Shown here in pieces: positions 15,626 to 23,815 of a DNA stretch of 64,000 nt (within the stretch, counting starts at the first letter, position 1; every line of letters begins with the position of its first letter). The notes below the pieces were generated by a model. It was given only the letters and a program-made list of their open reading frames with translations. It did no database searches and was not told the DNA's origin. This DNA comes from an uncultured Prevotella sp. (lineage in GTDB: Bacteria; Bacteroidota; Bacteroidia; Bacteroidales; Bacteroidaceae): contig CABQKA010000003.1 of assembly GCA_902464615.1 (NCBI GenBank), positions 1 through 64,000 on the forward strand. The letters run 5' to 3'. A program made the translations under genes and the position numbers.

Positions 15626-18145
15626 ATGAAATCATTTTTCCGCCTTTTGCTTGGCCTTTGCTGGTGTCTCGCCGCCCACAGTCTCCCGGCTGCCGGGCAG
15701 AGTTTCTCCACTGCCGGCTTTTACGCGCTGCCCGGCACGGGCCGCACGGCCTACAATATGAATCCCGGGTGGCGTTTCCACAAGGGAGCGGTCTCGGGCG
15801 CCGAGCGGCCCGATTTCGACGACAGTGCGTGGACAAGCGTTGCCTTGCCGAACGGCATAGAACTGCTTCCGACCGAAGCCAGCGGCGGACTCAACTACCA
15901 GGGCGAGGTCTGGTACCGCAAGCGCTTTGCCGCAGACCGCGCATGGGAAGGCAAGCAGGTGTTCCTTCACTTTGAAGCCATCATGGGCCGGTCCGAAGTG
16001 TGGATAAACGGCGTGCGGGTCGCCGCGCACACCGGCGGCTACCTTCCCATCATAGCCGACCTGACCCCTTACCTTAAGCCCGGGGAGGAGAACGTGGTGG
16101 CCGTGCGTGCCGACAACTCCGACGACCCGTCCTATCCGCCCGGAAAGCCGCAGGCCGACTTGGACTTCACCTACTGCGGCGGCATCTACCGGGACTGCTG
16201 GCTCGTGGTGCACAACCGCGTCTACATCACCGACCCCAACTACGAGTCTGTCGAAGCCGGGGGCGGGCTTTTCGTGGCCTTCGACGACGTCTCTGAGAAA
16301 TCGGCCCGCATGCGCCTTTCCCTCCACGTGCGCAACGCCACGAGCCGCCCGTTCTCCGGACAGGTGGTCTACGACCTGTGCGACGCTTCCGGCCGGCCCG
16401 TAAAGACGCTGCGCGGCCGCCTGAGCGTCGGCGCCGGGAAAGCCCGTACCGTGAAGCAGGAAGCCACCGTCTGGAGCCCGCATCTGTGGTCGCCGGACAG
16501 TCCTTACCTCTACCGCCTCCAGGTGCGCATCCTGGACAGCGAGGGCCACATCGTCGACGGATACGCACAGCGCACAGGCATCCGCAGTTTCGAATTCCGC
16601 GGCGAGGAAGGCTTCTGGCTCAACGGCAAGCCCTTCGGCGAACCGCTGATAGGCGCCAACCGCCACCAGGACTTTGCCGTCGTGGGCAATGCCCTGTCCA
16701 ACAGCCTGCACTGGCGCGATGCCAAGAAGCTGCGCGACGCCGGCCTGCGCGTCATCCGCAACGCACACTATCCGCAGGACCCCGCCTTCATGGACGCTTG
16801 CGACGAACTGGGCCTGCTGGTCATCGCCAACACGCCCGGATGGCAGTTCTGGAACAACGAGCCGGCTTTCATCGACCACGTTTATGACGACATCCGCGCC
16901 ATGGTACGCCGCGACCGCAACCGGCCGTGCATCTGGCTTTGGGAACCTATTCTCAACGAGACGAACTACCCGGACGACTTCGCCCGCAACACTGTCGGCA
17001 TCATCCGCCGCGAATATCCCGTCTCCTCTTGCTACATGGCCTGCGACGCCACCGCGCGCGGCAACGAGTATTTCCCGGTCCTCTTCGCCCACCCCGCCAA
17101 CGGCGGCGACAGTTCCTCCGAAGCCTCTCCCATGCGCAAGGGCACGGCCTACTTTACCCGCGAATGGGGCGACAATGTGGACAACTGGTCCTCGCACAAC
17201 TCGCCCAGCCGGGCCTCGCGCGCATGGGGCGAAGTGCCTATGCTCGTGCAGGCCAAGGGTTACGCGAGGCCCGACTACCCTTACACCTGCTACGACGCGC
17301 TGTGGCGCACACCGCCCCAGCACGTGGGCGGCTGCCTCTGGCACGCTTTCGACCACCAGCGCGGCTACCACCCCGACCCCTTCTACGGCGGCCTGATGGA
17401 CGCCTTCCGCCAGCCGAAGCTGTCCTACGAAATGTTCCGCGCGCAACGCCCCGCGGCAGACAATCCCCAGCTTCCGGCCGAAACAGGGCCTATGGTTTTC
17501 ATCGCCCACGCCATGACCCCCTTCTCGCCGGCCGACGTCACGGTCTACAGCAACTGCGACGAAGTGAGGCTCACGTGCGGAAAGGACGGACCTGTCTACA
17601 CCTACCACCGTCCCGACAGTGCCCAAGGGATGCCCTCGCCCGTCATCGTGTTCCCCGGCGCGTTCGACGTGATGCAGGACAAGCGTCACTGCCGCTCGGG
17701 CCACGCCGCCGACTCTTACCTCCTGGCCGAAGGGCTTGTGGACGGGAAAGTCGTGGCCACGCACAAGGTACTGCCGGCCCGGCGGGCCACAAAAGTCCGT
17801 CTCCGTGCCGACGACGAAGGACTGGCCCCACAGGCCGACGGGTCCGACCTGCTGACGGTCGTCGCCGAAATAGTGGACGACAACGGCACCGTCAAGCGGC
17901 TGAACAACTCCATGGTCCGCTTTGAAGTGGAGGGCAACGGCTCGCTCGTGGCCGACGAGGCGACGTTCACCAACCCGCGGGCCGTGCAATGGGGCTCCGC
18001 GCCGGTGCTTGTCCGCACCACAACGCAGCCCGGCAGCATCACGGTGCGGGCCTACGTCGTAGGCCACGGCGTCCACCGCCCGCAACCGGCCGAACTCACC
18101 ATACAGACACAGGCCGCCGCGCTGCCCCTCGTCCCGGGCCGCTAA
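15626..18145 (+). CDS. glycoside hydrolase family 2 enzyme (beta-galactosidase-like)
   Basis: An 839-residue secreted retaining glycosidase. A signal peptide (through about residue 24, PAAGQ) is followed by the sugar-binding jelly-roll domain (MNPGWRFHKG to about residue 190), the Ig-like domain, and the TIM barrel starting near FWLNGKPF. The acid/base is Glu445 in ILNET and the nucleophile is Glu513 in TREWGD. C-terminal Ig/DUF4982-like domains contain VTVYSNCDEVRL. The substrate (beta-galactoside, glucuronide or another) cannot be told from motifs. No SusC/SusD pair flanks it, so it is not in a classical polysaccharide locus. It converges on umuC. Confidence 0.88.
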   Translation: MKSFFRLLLGLCWCLAAHSLPAAGQSFSTAGFYALPGTGRTAYNMNPGWRFHKGAVSGAERPDFDDSAWTSVALPNGIELLPTEASGGLNYQGEVWYRKRFAADRAWEGKQVFLHFEAIMGRSEVWINGVRVAAHTGGYLPIIADLTPYLKPGEENVVAVRADNSDDPSYPPGKPQADLDFTYCGGIYRDCWLVVHNRVYITDPNYESVEAGGGLFVAFDDVSEKSARMRLSLHVRNATSRPFSGQVVYDLCDASGRPVKTLRGRLSVGAGKARTVKQEATVWSPHLWSPDSPYLYRLQVRILDSEGHIVDGYAQRTGIRSFEFRGEEGFWLNGKPFGEPLIGANRHQDFAVVGNALSNSLHWRDAKKLRDAGLRVIRNAHYPQDPAFMDACDELGLLVIANTPGWQFWNNEPAFIDHVYDDIRAMVRRDRNRPCIWLWEPILNETNYPDDFARNTVGIIRREYPVSSCYMACDATARGNEYFPVLFAHPANGGDSSSEASPMRKGTAYFTREWGDNVDNWSSHNSPSRASRAWGEVPMLVQAKGYARPDYPYTCYDALWRTPPQHVGGCLWHAFDHQRGYHPDPFYGGLMDAFRQPKLSYEMFRAQRPAADNPQLPAETGPMVFIAHAMTPFSPADVTVYSNCDEVRLTCGKDGPVYTYHRPDSAQGMPSPVIVFPGAFDVMQDKRHCRSGHAADSYLLAEGLVDGKVVATHKVLPARRATKVRLRADDEGLAPQADGSDLLTVVAEIVDDNGTVKRLNNSMVRFEVEGNGSLVADEATFTNPRAVQWGSAPVLVRTTTQPGSITVRAYVVGHGVHRPQPAELTIQTQAAALPLVPGR

Positions 18146-18177
18146 GTGGCCTGCCCGCGCCGGTACTTCCCGCAGCC

Positions 18178-18236
18178 ACGCGCCTAAGCCCCGTAGCCGC
18201 GGGCCTTAGGCCGGAAAAAACGGGGCTTAGCCCCGT
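18178..18236. repeat. 21-bp-phased palindromic repeat array 5 (3 units)
   Basis: Units begin at 18178, 18199 and 18220 with spacers AGCC and AAAA. The third, ACGGGGCTTAGCCCCGT, is the perfect palindrome also seen in array 1. The first and third are reverse complements at 15 of 17 positions. A degenerate fourth unit may precede at 18157, also followed by AGCC. The array lies between the convergent GH2 and umuC genes. Confidence 0.9.
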
Positions 18237-18261
18237 AGCGCCCGCCCCGCCGCAACAACCG

Positions 18262-18307
18262 CCGTCGCCGCTCCCGCCGGACCTCAATCCTGCGGGAGCG
18301 GCGACGG
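18262..18307. terminator. GH2 terminator overlapping the 3' end of umuC
   Basis: A 16-bp inverted repeat (18262-18277 with 18292-18307, loop 14 nt) is followed on the plus strand by CCGCTTTT. The right arm encodes the last residues of umuC, whose stop is at 18284, so the umuC tail doubles as half of the terminator stem for the convergent gene. Confidence 0.75.
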
Positions 18308-19594
18308 CCGCTTTTCCCCGGACGGCTTGCCGGCCTCCGGCTTGTGCCCCACGTGAATCACCATGAGGTCGGCCCAGTCCGTCGTATAGGCGGGCGAGCG
18401 GTATTCGCGGCGGGCCGCTTCCTCCGCGTGGCCCTGGGAAGCCACGCGCAAGGCGTCGCGGCCGTTTTTGCGGCGCACGCTGTCGATGGCGGCCAGCAAA
18501 CGTTCCTGCCGCTTCCGGTCCACGCTGTCGAAAAGGCTGCTCTGCACACCGCCGTGCTCGATGCCGGCCAGGGCGACGCCGGCCTTTTTGTATCCATAGC
18601 CCATCCGGTAGATGCGCTCCAGACAGCGGACGGCGGCGCCGATGATTTCGCGCAAGTCGCTTGTGGCCACTTCGAGCGTCTCGCTGGCGGCGTTGGCATA
18701 CTGCGGCAAGTCGGGGCGGAAGCGGTCCGTGCGGATGTAGGTGGTGACGATGCGGGCCGCGCCGCCGTTGCGGCGCAGGCGGTCGGCACAGTGGTCGGCA
18801 AAGTCGGCCACCATGGCGCGCAGGTCCTCAAAGTCCGTAAGGGGCGTCTTGAAGGAACGGGAAGAGGTGACGCTCTTGCGGGCCAAGGCAGGCTCAAGCC
18901 CGATGACAGAGCGCCCGCACAGTTCGTGCCACATGTTCAGTCCGGGCAAGGCGAGCGTGCGCCTCACGCGCAGCGGCTTCCACTGCGTCAGGTCCCACGC
19001 CGTCTGCACCCCTTGTGCGCGGAGCGTCTCGACGTGGCGCCGGCCCACGCCCCAGACGTCGCCGATGCCGGTGAGGCGGAGCGCCTTGACACGCTTCTCG
19101 TCCGTGTCAATCAGGCAGCATCCGCGGTAGCCCGGGTAACGCTTGGCGAAGCGGCTCGCCACCTTGGCCAGCGTCTTGGTCGGGGCGATGCCGACACTGA
19201 CGGGGATGCCCGTCCAGCGCTGCACGACGGCGGCAAGGCGGCGGCCCAGCTCCTCGGGCGCGGCAATGCCGTCGAGGTCGAGGAAGCACTCGTCGATGCT
19301 GTAGACTTCGATACGCGGCACGAAGCGGCTGATGACGGACATCACGCGCCGCGACATATCGCCATAGAGGACCATATTCCCCGAACGGACCTGGAGCGTC
19401 CCCTCCTCGGCCAGCCGGCGCAGGCGGAAGAAAGGCGTGCCGCGCTTCACGCCAAGGGCTTTGGCCTCGTTGCTGCAAGCCACGACACACCCGTCGTTGT
19501 TCGACAGGACAACGACGGGACAGTCCTGCAGGCGGGGGTCGAAGACGCGCTCGCAGCTGACGAAGAAATTATTGCAGTCCACCAGGCCGAACAC
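18284..19594 (-). CDS. umuC: UmuC, Y-family DNA polymerase V catalytic subunit
   Basis: An error-prone translesion polymerase. The 436-residue protein begins MFGLVDCNNFFVSCERVF with metal-site Asp6. The catalytic pair Asp101-Glu102 lies in YSIDECFLD, and the helix-hairpin-helix block KALRLTGIGDVWGVGRRH follows. The C-terminal little-finger domain and DUF4113-like tail (VALAGIEHGGVQSSLFD) are typical of UmuC rather than DinB. It lies 26 nt downstream of umuD and is expected to be induced with it by DNA damage; no LexA box could be identified. Confidence 0.95.
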   Translation of the reverse strand: MFGLVDCNNFFVSCERVFDPRLQDCPVVVLSNNDGCVVACSNEAKALGVKRGTPFFRLRRLAEEGTLQVRSGNMVLYGDMSRRVMSVISRFVPRIEVYSIDECFLDLDGIAAPEELGRRLAAVVQRWTGIPVSVGIAPTKTLAKVASRFAKRYPGYRGCCLIDTDEKRVKALRLTGIGDVWGVGRRHVETLRAQGVQTAWDLTQWKPLRVRRTLALPGLNMWHELCGRSVIGLEPALARKSVTSSRSFKTPLTDFEDLRAMVADFADHCADRLRRNGGAARIVTTYIRTDRFRPDLPQYANAASETLEVATSDLREIIGAAVRCLERIYRMGYGYKKAGVALAGIEHGGVQSSLFDSVDRKRQERLLAAIDSVRRKNGRDALRVASQGHAEEAARREYRSPAYTTDWADLMVIHVGHKPEAGKPSGEKRPSPLPQD

Positions 19595-19620
19595 CGCAGC
19601 TCCTTTCCGCGCCGACGGGG

Positions 19621-20049
19621 TCAGCGCACTTTATGAATCACATAGGTGACAATGCCCCAGATGCCGAAGCCGTCGGCCGCGTCGGCGCGCATCGGGCGGT
19701 AGGCCGGGTTGGCCGGGATAAGGATGGCGTGGTCAGAATGAAGCTCGACGTACTTCACCGTATATTCCCCTCCCACGCGGCAAACGGCCACGTCGCCGTC
19801 GCGCGGCTCGACAGAGCGGTCGATGACCATGATGTCGCCGTCGAAGATACCGGCCTCTTCCATGGAGTCGCCTTCCACACGGCCGTAGAACGTGCTCTCG
19901 GGATGGGCCACCAGTTCGCGGTTCAAGTCGATGGCGCGGCCCGGATAGTCCTGGGCGGGCGAAGGGAAGCCGGCCCGCACGCCGCTGTCGGCAAAGGGGC
20001 GTTCCAGCTCGGAACGTAAATCCGCTTCAAAAATCTTCAAGTCTTCCAT
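19621..20049 (-). CDS. umuD: UmuD, LexA-like self-cleaving subunit of polymerase V
   Basis: A 142-residue S24-family protein. The self-cleavage site is Ala26-Gly27 (VRAGFPSPA), the nucleophile Ser62 is in GDSMEEAG, and the general-base Lys99 is in YTVKYVE; all three are intact and spaced as in UmuD. It has no N-terminal DNA-binding domain, so it is not LexA. RecA-stimulated cleavage would yield UmuD', which joins UmuC. The start at 20049 lies only 4 nt after the promoter -7 element, so the transcript would be leaderless or nearly so. Confidence 0.93.
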   Translation of the reverse strand: MEDLKIFEADLRSELERPFADSGVRAGFPSPAQDYPGRAIDLNRELVAHPESTFYGRVEGDSMEEAGIFDGDIMVIDRSVEPRDGDVAVCRVGGEYTVKYVELHSDHAILIPANPAYRPMRADAADGFGIWGIVTYVIHKVR

Positions 20050-20053
20050 GCGG

Positions 20054-20061
20054 CAAAGATA
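20054..20061 (-). promoter_or_regulatory. -7 promoter element immediately before umuD
   Basis: On the minus strand this reads TATCTTTG, a full consensus match ending 4 nt before the umuD ATG. With the usual distance to the transcription start, transcription would begin at or next to the start codon. Confidence 0.6.
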
Positions 20062-20161
20062 ACATTTATTTTCCGGCTTCCTTTTTCCGCCCGTGACAGA
20101 AAAAAGGACAGTGCTGCGCAGATTTCTCCCGTCACGTACAAAAGCATCGCCGGAAAAACGT

Positions 20162-20169
20162 TACCTTTG
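20162..20169 (+). promoter_or_regulatory. -7 promoter element upstream of the cobalamin riboswitch
   Basis: TACCTTTG, a full consensus match, lies just before the riboswitch. Transcription would start near 20174, so the whole aptamer is in the leader. Confidence 0.7.
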
Positions 20170-20174
20170 CAGAC

Positions 20175-20375
20175 GCGTCAGCGGTTGGGCCGCCACGCCA
20201 CCGGCACCGGCCCATGAAAAGGGAAACGGGTGAGAGTCCCGTGCAGTCCCGCTGCTGTATTTCCTTCGTATCCCCCAAACCGGAGAAAGCCACTGCGTGC
20301 CGCCACGGCACGCGGGAAGGCGTTTGGGGAAAGGATGAGCCAGAAGACCTGCCGCGACGCCGTCCGGGCACATTG
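20175..20375 (+). ncRNA. cobalamin riboswitch (B12 element) controlling btuB-btuG
   Basis: The leader carries the conserved cobalamin aptamer blocks in order. GAAAAGGGAAACGGGTGAGA (20216-20235) is followed by GTCCCGTGCAGTCCCGCTGC (up to 20256). The B12 box GCCAGAAGACCTGCC (about 20338-20352) closes the core. It lies between a matched promoter and btuB, so high adenosylcobalamin or a related form should lower expression of the transporter. The boundaries are approximate; the sequence from about 20376 to 20428 is the likely expression platform covering the ribosome-binding region. Confidence 0.92.
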
Positions 20376-20428
20376 CCTCCGAGGAGAGGCCCTGCCGGGG
20401 CAACATTCCATTACTCCTACTCCAGCCG

Positions 20429-22444
20429 ATGAGACTCTGCATCCCTGCCGCAGTCCGGCGGATGGCCGCCTTGTTGTGTGCGGCGTCAGCCTGCGCGGCC
20501 GTATGCCCGCAACCGGCCGACACGCTCCGCCGCGTGTTGGGCGAAGCCCGGGTGAGCGCCAGCCGCTTGCCCGGAGGACTGTCTGCCGGCACGCCGCTCC
20601 AGCTCCTGGACTCGGCGGCACTGCGCCGCAACGGAGCGGCAGACATCGGCGCGGCGCTGCGGCGGCTCGCCGGCGTCAACCTGCGCGACTACGGCGGCGC
20701 CGGCGGACTCAAGACAGTGAGCGTGCGCGGCCTGGGCGCGGCCCATACTGCCGTGAGCTACGACGGAATGCCCGTAAGCGACGCCCGCGGCGGACAGGTC
20801 GACCTAGGACAGTTTCCCCTGGAACGGCTGGCGGGCATAGGCCTGAGCGTAACGGATGCGCCGGAACTGCTCTGCCCGGTACGCGCCGTGGCCGCGGCAA
20901 CCGTGCGCCTCACGACGGCCCGCCCGGAAATGCGGCGGGGCCTGCACGGCGAGGCCGCGCTCAGCTTCGGTTCGTTCGGCCAGGCCCAGCCCTCGCTCCG
21001 CCTGGCTACGGCGGCGGGACCGCGCACCACGCTGAGCGCCGCCGCCGACTTCCGCTACGGCCGCAACGACTATCCCTTCACGCTGCGCAACGGACAGCTG
21101 GTCAGCCGCGAGAAGCGCCGCAACAGCCGGATGCAGGCCTGGACAGGCGAGCTGGACGCGCTCCACAAGACGCGCCGCGGCGGCACCGTGAGCGGCAAGG
21201 CCTACTACTACGACTCCCACCGCCGGCTGCCGGGCCAAGTGACGCTCTACACCGACGAAGGCGACGAACGGCTGCGCGAACGCACCGCCTTCGCGCAGGC
21301 CTTATGGCAACAAAGCTGCGGCGCGCTGCGCTTCATGGCAGGAGGCAAGTTCAACTGGCAGCAAAGCAACTACGCCGACATCGACGCGCAATACCCCGGC
21401 GGCGCCCTACGCCAGCACTACTGGCAACGGGAATGGTACGCCACAGCCGGGGCTGCATGGCAACGGGGAGCATGGGGCGCGGCCTACGCCCTTGATTTGG
21501 TCCACAACGGCCTGAACAGCAACCAGCCGGCCGACAGCCACGCAGCGCGCCTCGGCATCCTGCAAAGCCTCTCGCTACGCTACGCCACACGCCGGCTGAC
21601 GGCCACGGCACGCCTCACGGGCCACATCTACCGCAACCGGAGGGACGGCGGCGCGGCCCGCGACGCGGAGCGCCTCGCCCCGGTGGCCTCGCTTTCCTGG
21701 CTGGCGCTGGAGCGGCAGGGACGGACGACGGCGCGCCTTTACCTGAGGGCCTCGGCAGAGGAACACTTCCGCGTCCCCACGTTCACAGAGTCCTATTACT
21801 ATCACTTAGGCTCGCAGGACCTGCGGCCGGAAGTGGCACGCCGGGCAGGGGGAGGGCTGACCCTCTTCCTCGAGGGCGGAAGAGGAAGCCTCCGCCCCAC
21901 GCTCGCCTTCACGGCCGACGGCTACGGCGGAACGGTGCACGACCGCATCACCAGCATCCCGTACAACCTGTTCGTATGGCGCACGGTCAACTTCGGGAAA
22001 GTGCGGACAGCCGGGCTCGACCTGTCGCTCCAGACCAGCATCCGGCCCGCACGCGGCCACCTGCTCACGCTGCAAGGCAACTATTCGCTGCAACGGGCCT
22101 CCGACCGCTCGGACCCCGCCAGCCGCAGCTACGGCCTGCAACCGGCCTACATGCCCCGCCACACGGGTGCGGCCAGCCTGGCCTACGAGTCGCCCTGGCT
22201 GGGCGCGGTGGTCTCGGTCGCCGGTGCTTCGGAACGGTGGAGCACCCACGAGCACACGTCCGGCACATGCCTGCCGGGCTATGCCGAAGTAGGATTCTCG
22301 CTCTACCGTTCGTTCGCCGTGGGCCGCTGCCGGCTCGACGTCCGCGCCGACCTCTCCAACGCGTTCGACAAGCAGTATGAAGTCGTCCGGCGCTACCCCA
22401 TGCCGGGCCGGAGCTGGCGCCTCTCGCTACGCGCCGAGTGGTGA
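20429..22444 (+). CDS. btuB: BtuB-like TonB-dependent outer-membrane cobalamin receptor
   Basis: A 671-residue TonB-dependent receptor. The signal peptide runs to about residue 26. The plug domain (about 35-165) shows LRRLAGVNLRDYGGAGGLKTV and the block SVRGLGAAHTAVSYDG. A 22-strand-type barrel follows and the protein ends in an aromatic-rich strand (SWRLSLRAEW). The usual carboxypeptidase-like (CarboxypepD_reg) N-terminal extension of SusC proteins is absent, as in vitamin receptors. The upstream cobalamin riboswitch and the downstream BtuG-like lipoprotein make B12 or a cobamide the probable ligand. Inner-membrane BtuFCD genes are not in the window. Confidence 0.9.
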   Translation: MRLCIPAAVRRMAALLCAASACAAVCPQPADTLRRVLGEARVSASRLPGGLSAGTPLQLLDSAALRRNGAADIGAALRRLAGVNLRDYGGAGGLKTVSVRGLGAAHTAVSYDGMPVSDARGGQVDLGQFPLERLAGIGLSVTDAPELLCPVRAVAAATVRLTTARPEMRRGLHGEAALSFGSFGQAQPSLRLATAAGPRTTLSAAADFRYGRNDYPFTLRNGQLVSREKRRNSRMQAWTGELDALHKTRRGGTVSGKAYYYDSHRRLPGQVTLYTDEGDERLRERTAFAQALWQQSCGALRFMAGGKFNWQQSNYADIDAQYPGGALRQHYWQREWYATAGAAWQRGAWGAAYALDLVHNGLNSNQPADSHAARLGILQSLSLRYATRRLTATARLTGHIYRNRRDGGAARDAERLAPVASLSWLALERQGRTTARLYLRASAEEHFRVPTFTESYYYHLGSQDLRPEVARRAGGGLTLFLEGGRGSLRPTLAFTADGYGGTVHDRITSIPYNLFVWRTVNFGKVRTAGLDLSLQTSIRPARGHLLTLQGNYSLQRASDRSDPASRSYGLQPAYMPRHTGAASLAYESPWLGAVVSVAGASERWSTHEHTSGTCLPGYAEVGFSLYRSFAVGRCRLDVRADLSNAFDKQYEVVRRYPMPGRSWRLSLRAEW

Positions 22445-22511
22445 CCGGCAGCAGGCCGCTGCCCCGCTCCCTTGCCACAGATTCATGTCAAACCATCCAA
22501 TACATATTTTT

Positions 22512-23600
22512 ATGAACATCCTGAAGTATTCCGCCGCAGCGTTGGCCGCAACGCTGCTCCTCGCCTCCTGTTCGGACGACGACCCGGCCGGTCCCGTCAT
22601 CGACCCGCCCACGTTCACAACCGGCTCGGGCGCTTACGTGCTGAACCAAGGCAGCTTTTACAGCGGTATTGAGGGCTCGCTGGACCGCATCGGCCTGCAC
22701 GACGACACGTACACCAGCAACCTCTTCGCCACGGTCAACGGCCAAAGCCTCGGCGACTCGCCGCAAAACGGCATAGCCTACGGCTCGCACCTCTACATCG
22801 CCATGTACGCCTCCAACCTCGTATGGGTTGCCGACCGTCTCACGGCGCGCATCGTCAAGCAGATTCGGACGAACGAGCCGGAAGGTATCTGCGCGGCCGG
22901 GGGGTACGTGTACGTATCGAACAATGACGGCTACGTGACCCGCATCGACACGCTCACGCTCGACGTGGCGGGCCAGGTGGCCGTAGGGCCGAACCCCGCC
23001 CAAATGACCACGGCGAACGGTTACCTGTACGTTTCCGTCTCGGACGGCTACAACTCGGCCGGCGGCTATGCCGACGGCTTCCGCGTGGCGAAGCTGGACA
23101 TCGCAGACGGCGCTTTCGAGAAGGTGAAGGATATTACCGTAGGCATGAACCCCGGGCCTATCGAAGCCGACCCGTCGGGCAACGTCTTCGTCGTCTGCCG
23201 TGGCGACTACGCCTCCACGCTGCCGAAAATCCAGAAAATCGCGCCGGACGACGCCGTCACGGACTTCGCCCCGGGCACGGACATCGCTATCTGGAAGTCC
23301 AGGCTTTATGCCGTCTACAACTTTACGGACTGGACCACTTATGAAAGCGTGACGACCTACTCCGCCTACGACACCCACTCGGGCCAGCTCCTGACGGACG
23401 AACTCCTGCCGGCCGACAGCCTGCCGGCCTCGCCAATCGGCATCGACGTATGCCCGGCGAACGGCGACATCTACATCGGCACGCAGCCCTCGGCCTACGA
23501 CTACACGTCGCCGGGCTACGTCTACCGCTACAACAGCGAGGGGCAGATTGTCCGCCGCTACGACGCGGGCGTCTATCCCTGCGCCGTCATCTTCTATTAA
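22512..23600 (+). CDS. btuG: BtuG-like surface cobalamin-binding lipoprotein (YncE-type beta-propeller)
   Basis: A 362-residue lipoprotein. The signal sequence ends in the lipobox LLASC, followed by SDDDP, close to the Bacteroidales surface-export signal (Ser then acidic residues), so it should face outside. The rest consists of repeated beta-propeller blades (for example NGIAYGSHLYIAMYASNLVW and DGYVTRID), ending in YPCAVIFY. In Bacteroides BtuG caps BtuB and captures cobalamin with very high affinity; the position 67 nt after btuB under the same riboswitch supports that role. The start at 22512 is set by the signal peptide; upstream frame is btuB shadow. Confidence 0.85.
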   Translation: MNILKYSAAALAATLLLASCSDDDPAGPVIDPPTFTTGSGAYVLNQGSFYSGIEGSLDRIGLHDDTYTSNLFATVNGQSLGDSPQNGIAYGSHLYIAMYASNLVWVADRLTARIVKQIRTNEPEGICAAGGYVYVSNNDGYVTRIDTLTLDVAGQVAVGPNPAQMTTANGYLYVSVSDGYNSAGGYADGFRVAKLDIADGAFEKVKDITVGMNPGPIEADPSGNVFVVCRGDYASTLPKIQKIAPDDAVTDFAPGTDIAIWKSRLYAVYNFTDWTTYESVTTYSAYDTHSGQLLTDELLPADSLPASPIGIDVCPANGDIYIGTQPSAYDYTSPGYVYRYNSEGQIVRRYDAGVYPCAVIFY

Positions 23601-23622
23601 GCCGGCCGCTTCCGGCCCTCCC

Positions 23623-23664
23623 GCGTGGCGCGGAGCCTGCCCGCACGGGCAGCCCGCGCCACGC
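23623..23664 (+). terminator. strong hairpin after btuG
   Basis: An 11-bp outer stem (23623-23633 with 23654-23664) encloses a 7-bp inner stem (23637-23643 with 23646-23652). There is no T run directly after it; array 6 follows at 23693. It probably ends the btuB-btuG transcript or stabilises its 3' end. Confidence 0.55.
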
Positions 23665-23692
23665 GCCGTAAAGGGGAATCCGCGGACGGCGG

Positions 23693-23751
23693 ACGGGCCT
23701 TAGTCCCGTTTTTACGGGGCTAAGGCCATTTTTAACGGGACTAAGGCCCGT
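23693..23751. repeat. 21-bp-phased palindromic repeat array 6 (3 units)
   Basis: Units begin at 23693, 23714 and 23735 with spacers TTTT and TTTA. Unit 1 (ACGGGCCTTAGTCCCGT) and unit 3 (ACGGGACTAAGGCCCGT) are exact reverse complements, including a shared departure from the consensus (T in one, A in the other). The ends of a degenerate fourth unit may follow at 23756. The array lies between btuG and the GH20 gene, both plus strand. Confidence 0.9.
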
Positions 23752-23815
23752 CGTCCGGGATTTATTCCGTAATTTTAACGCCGTTATCATTCACTCCGTT
23801 TTCACCCTTTTGCTT

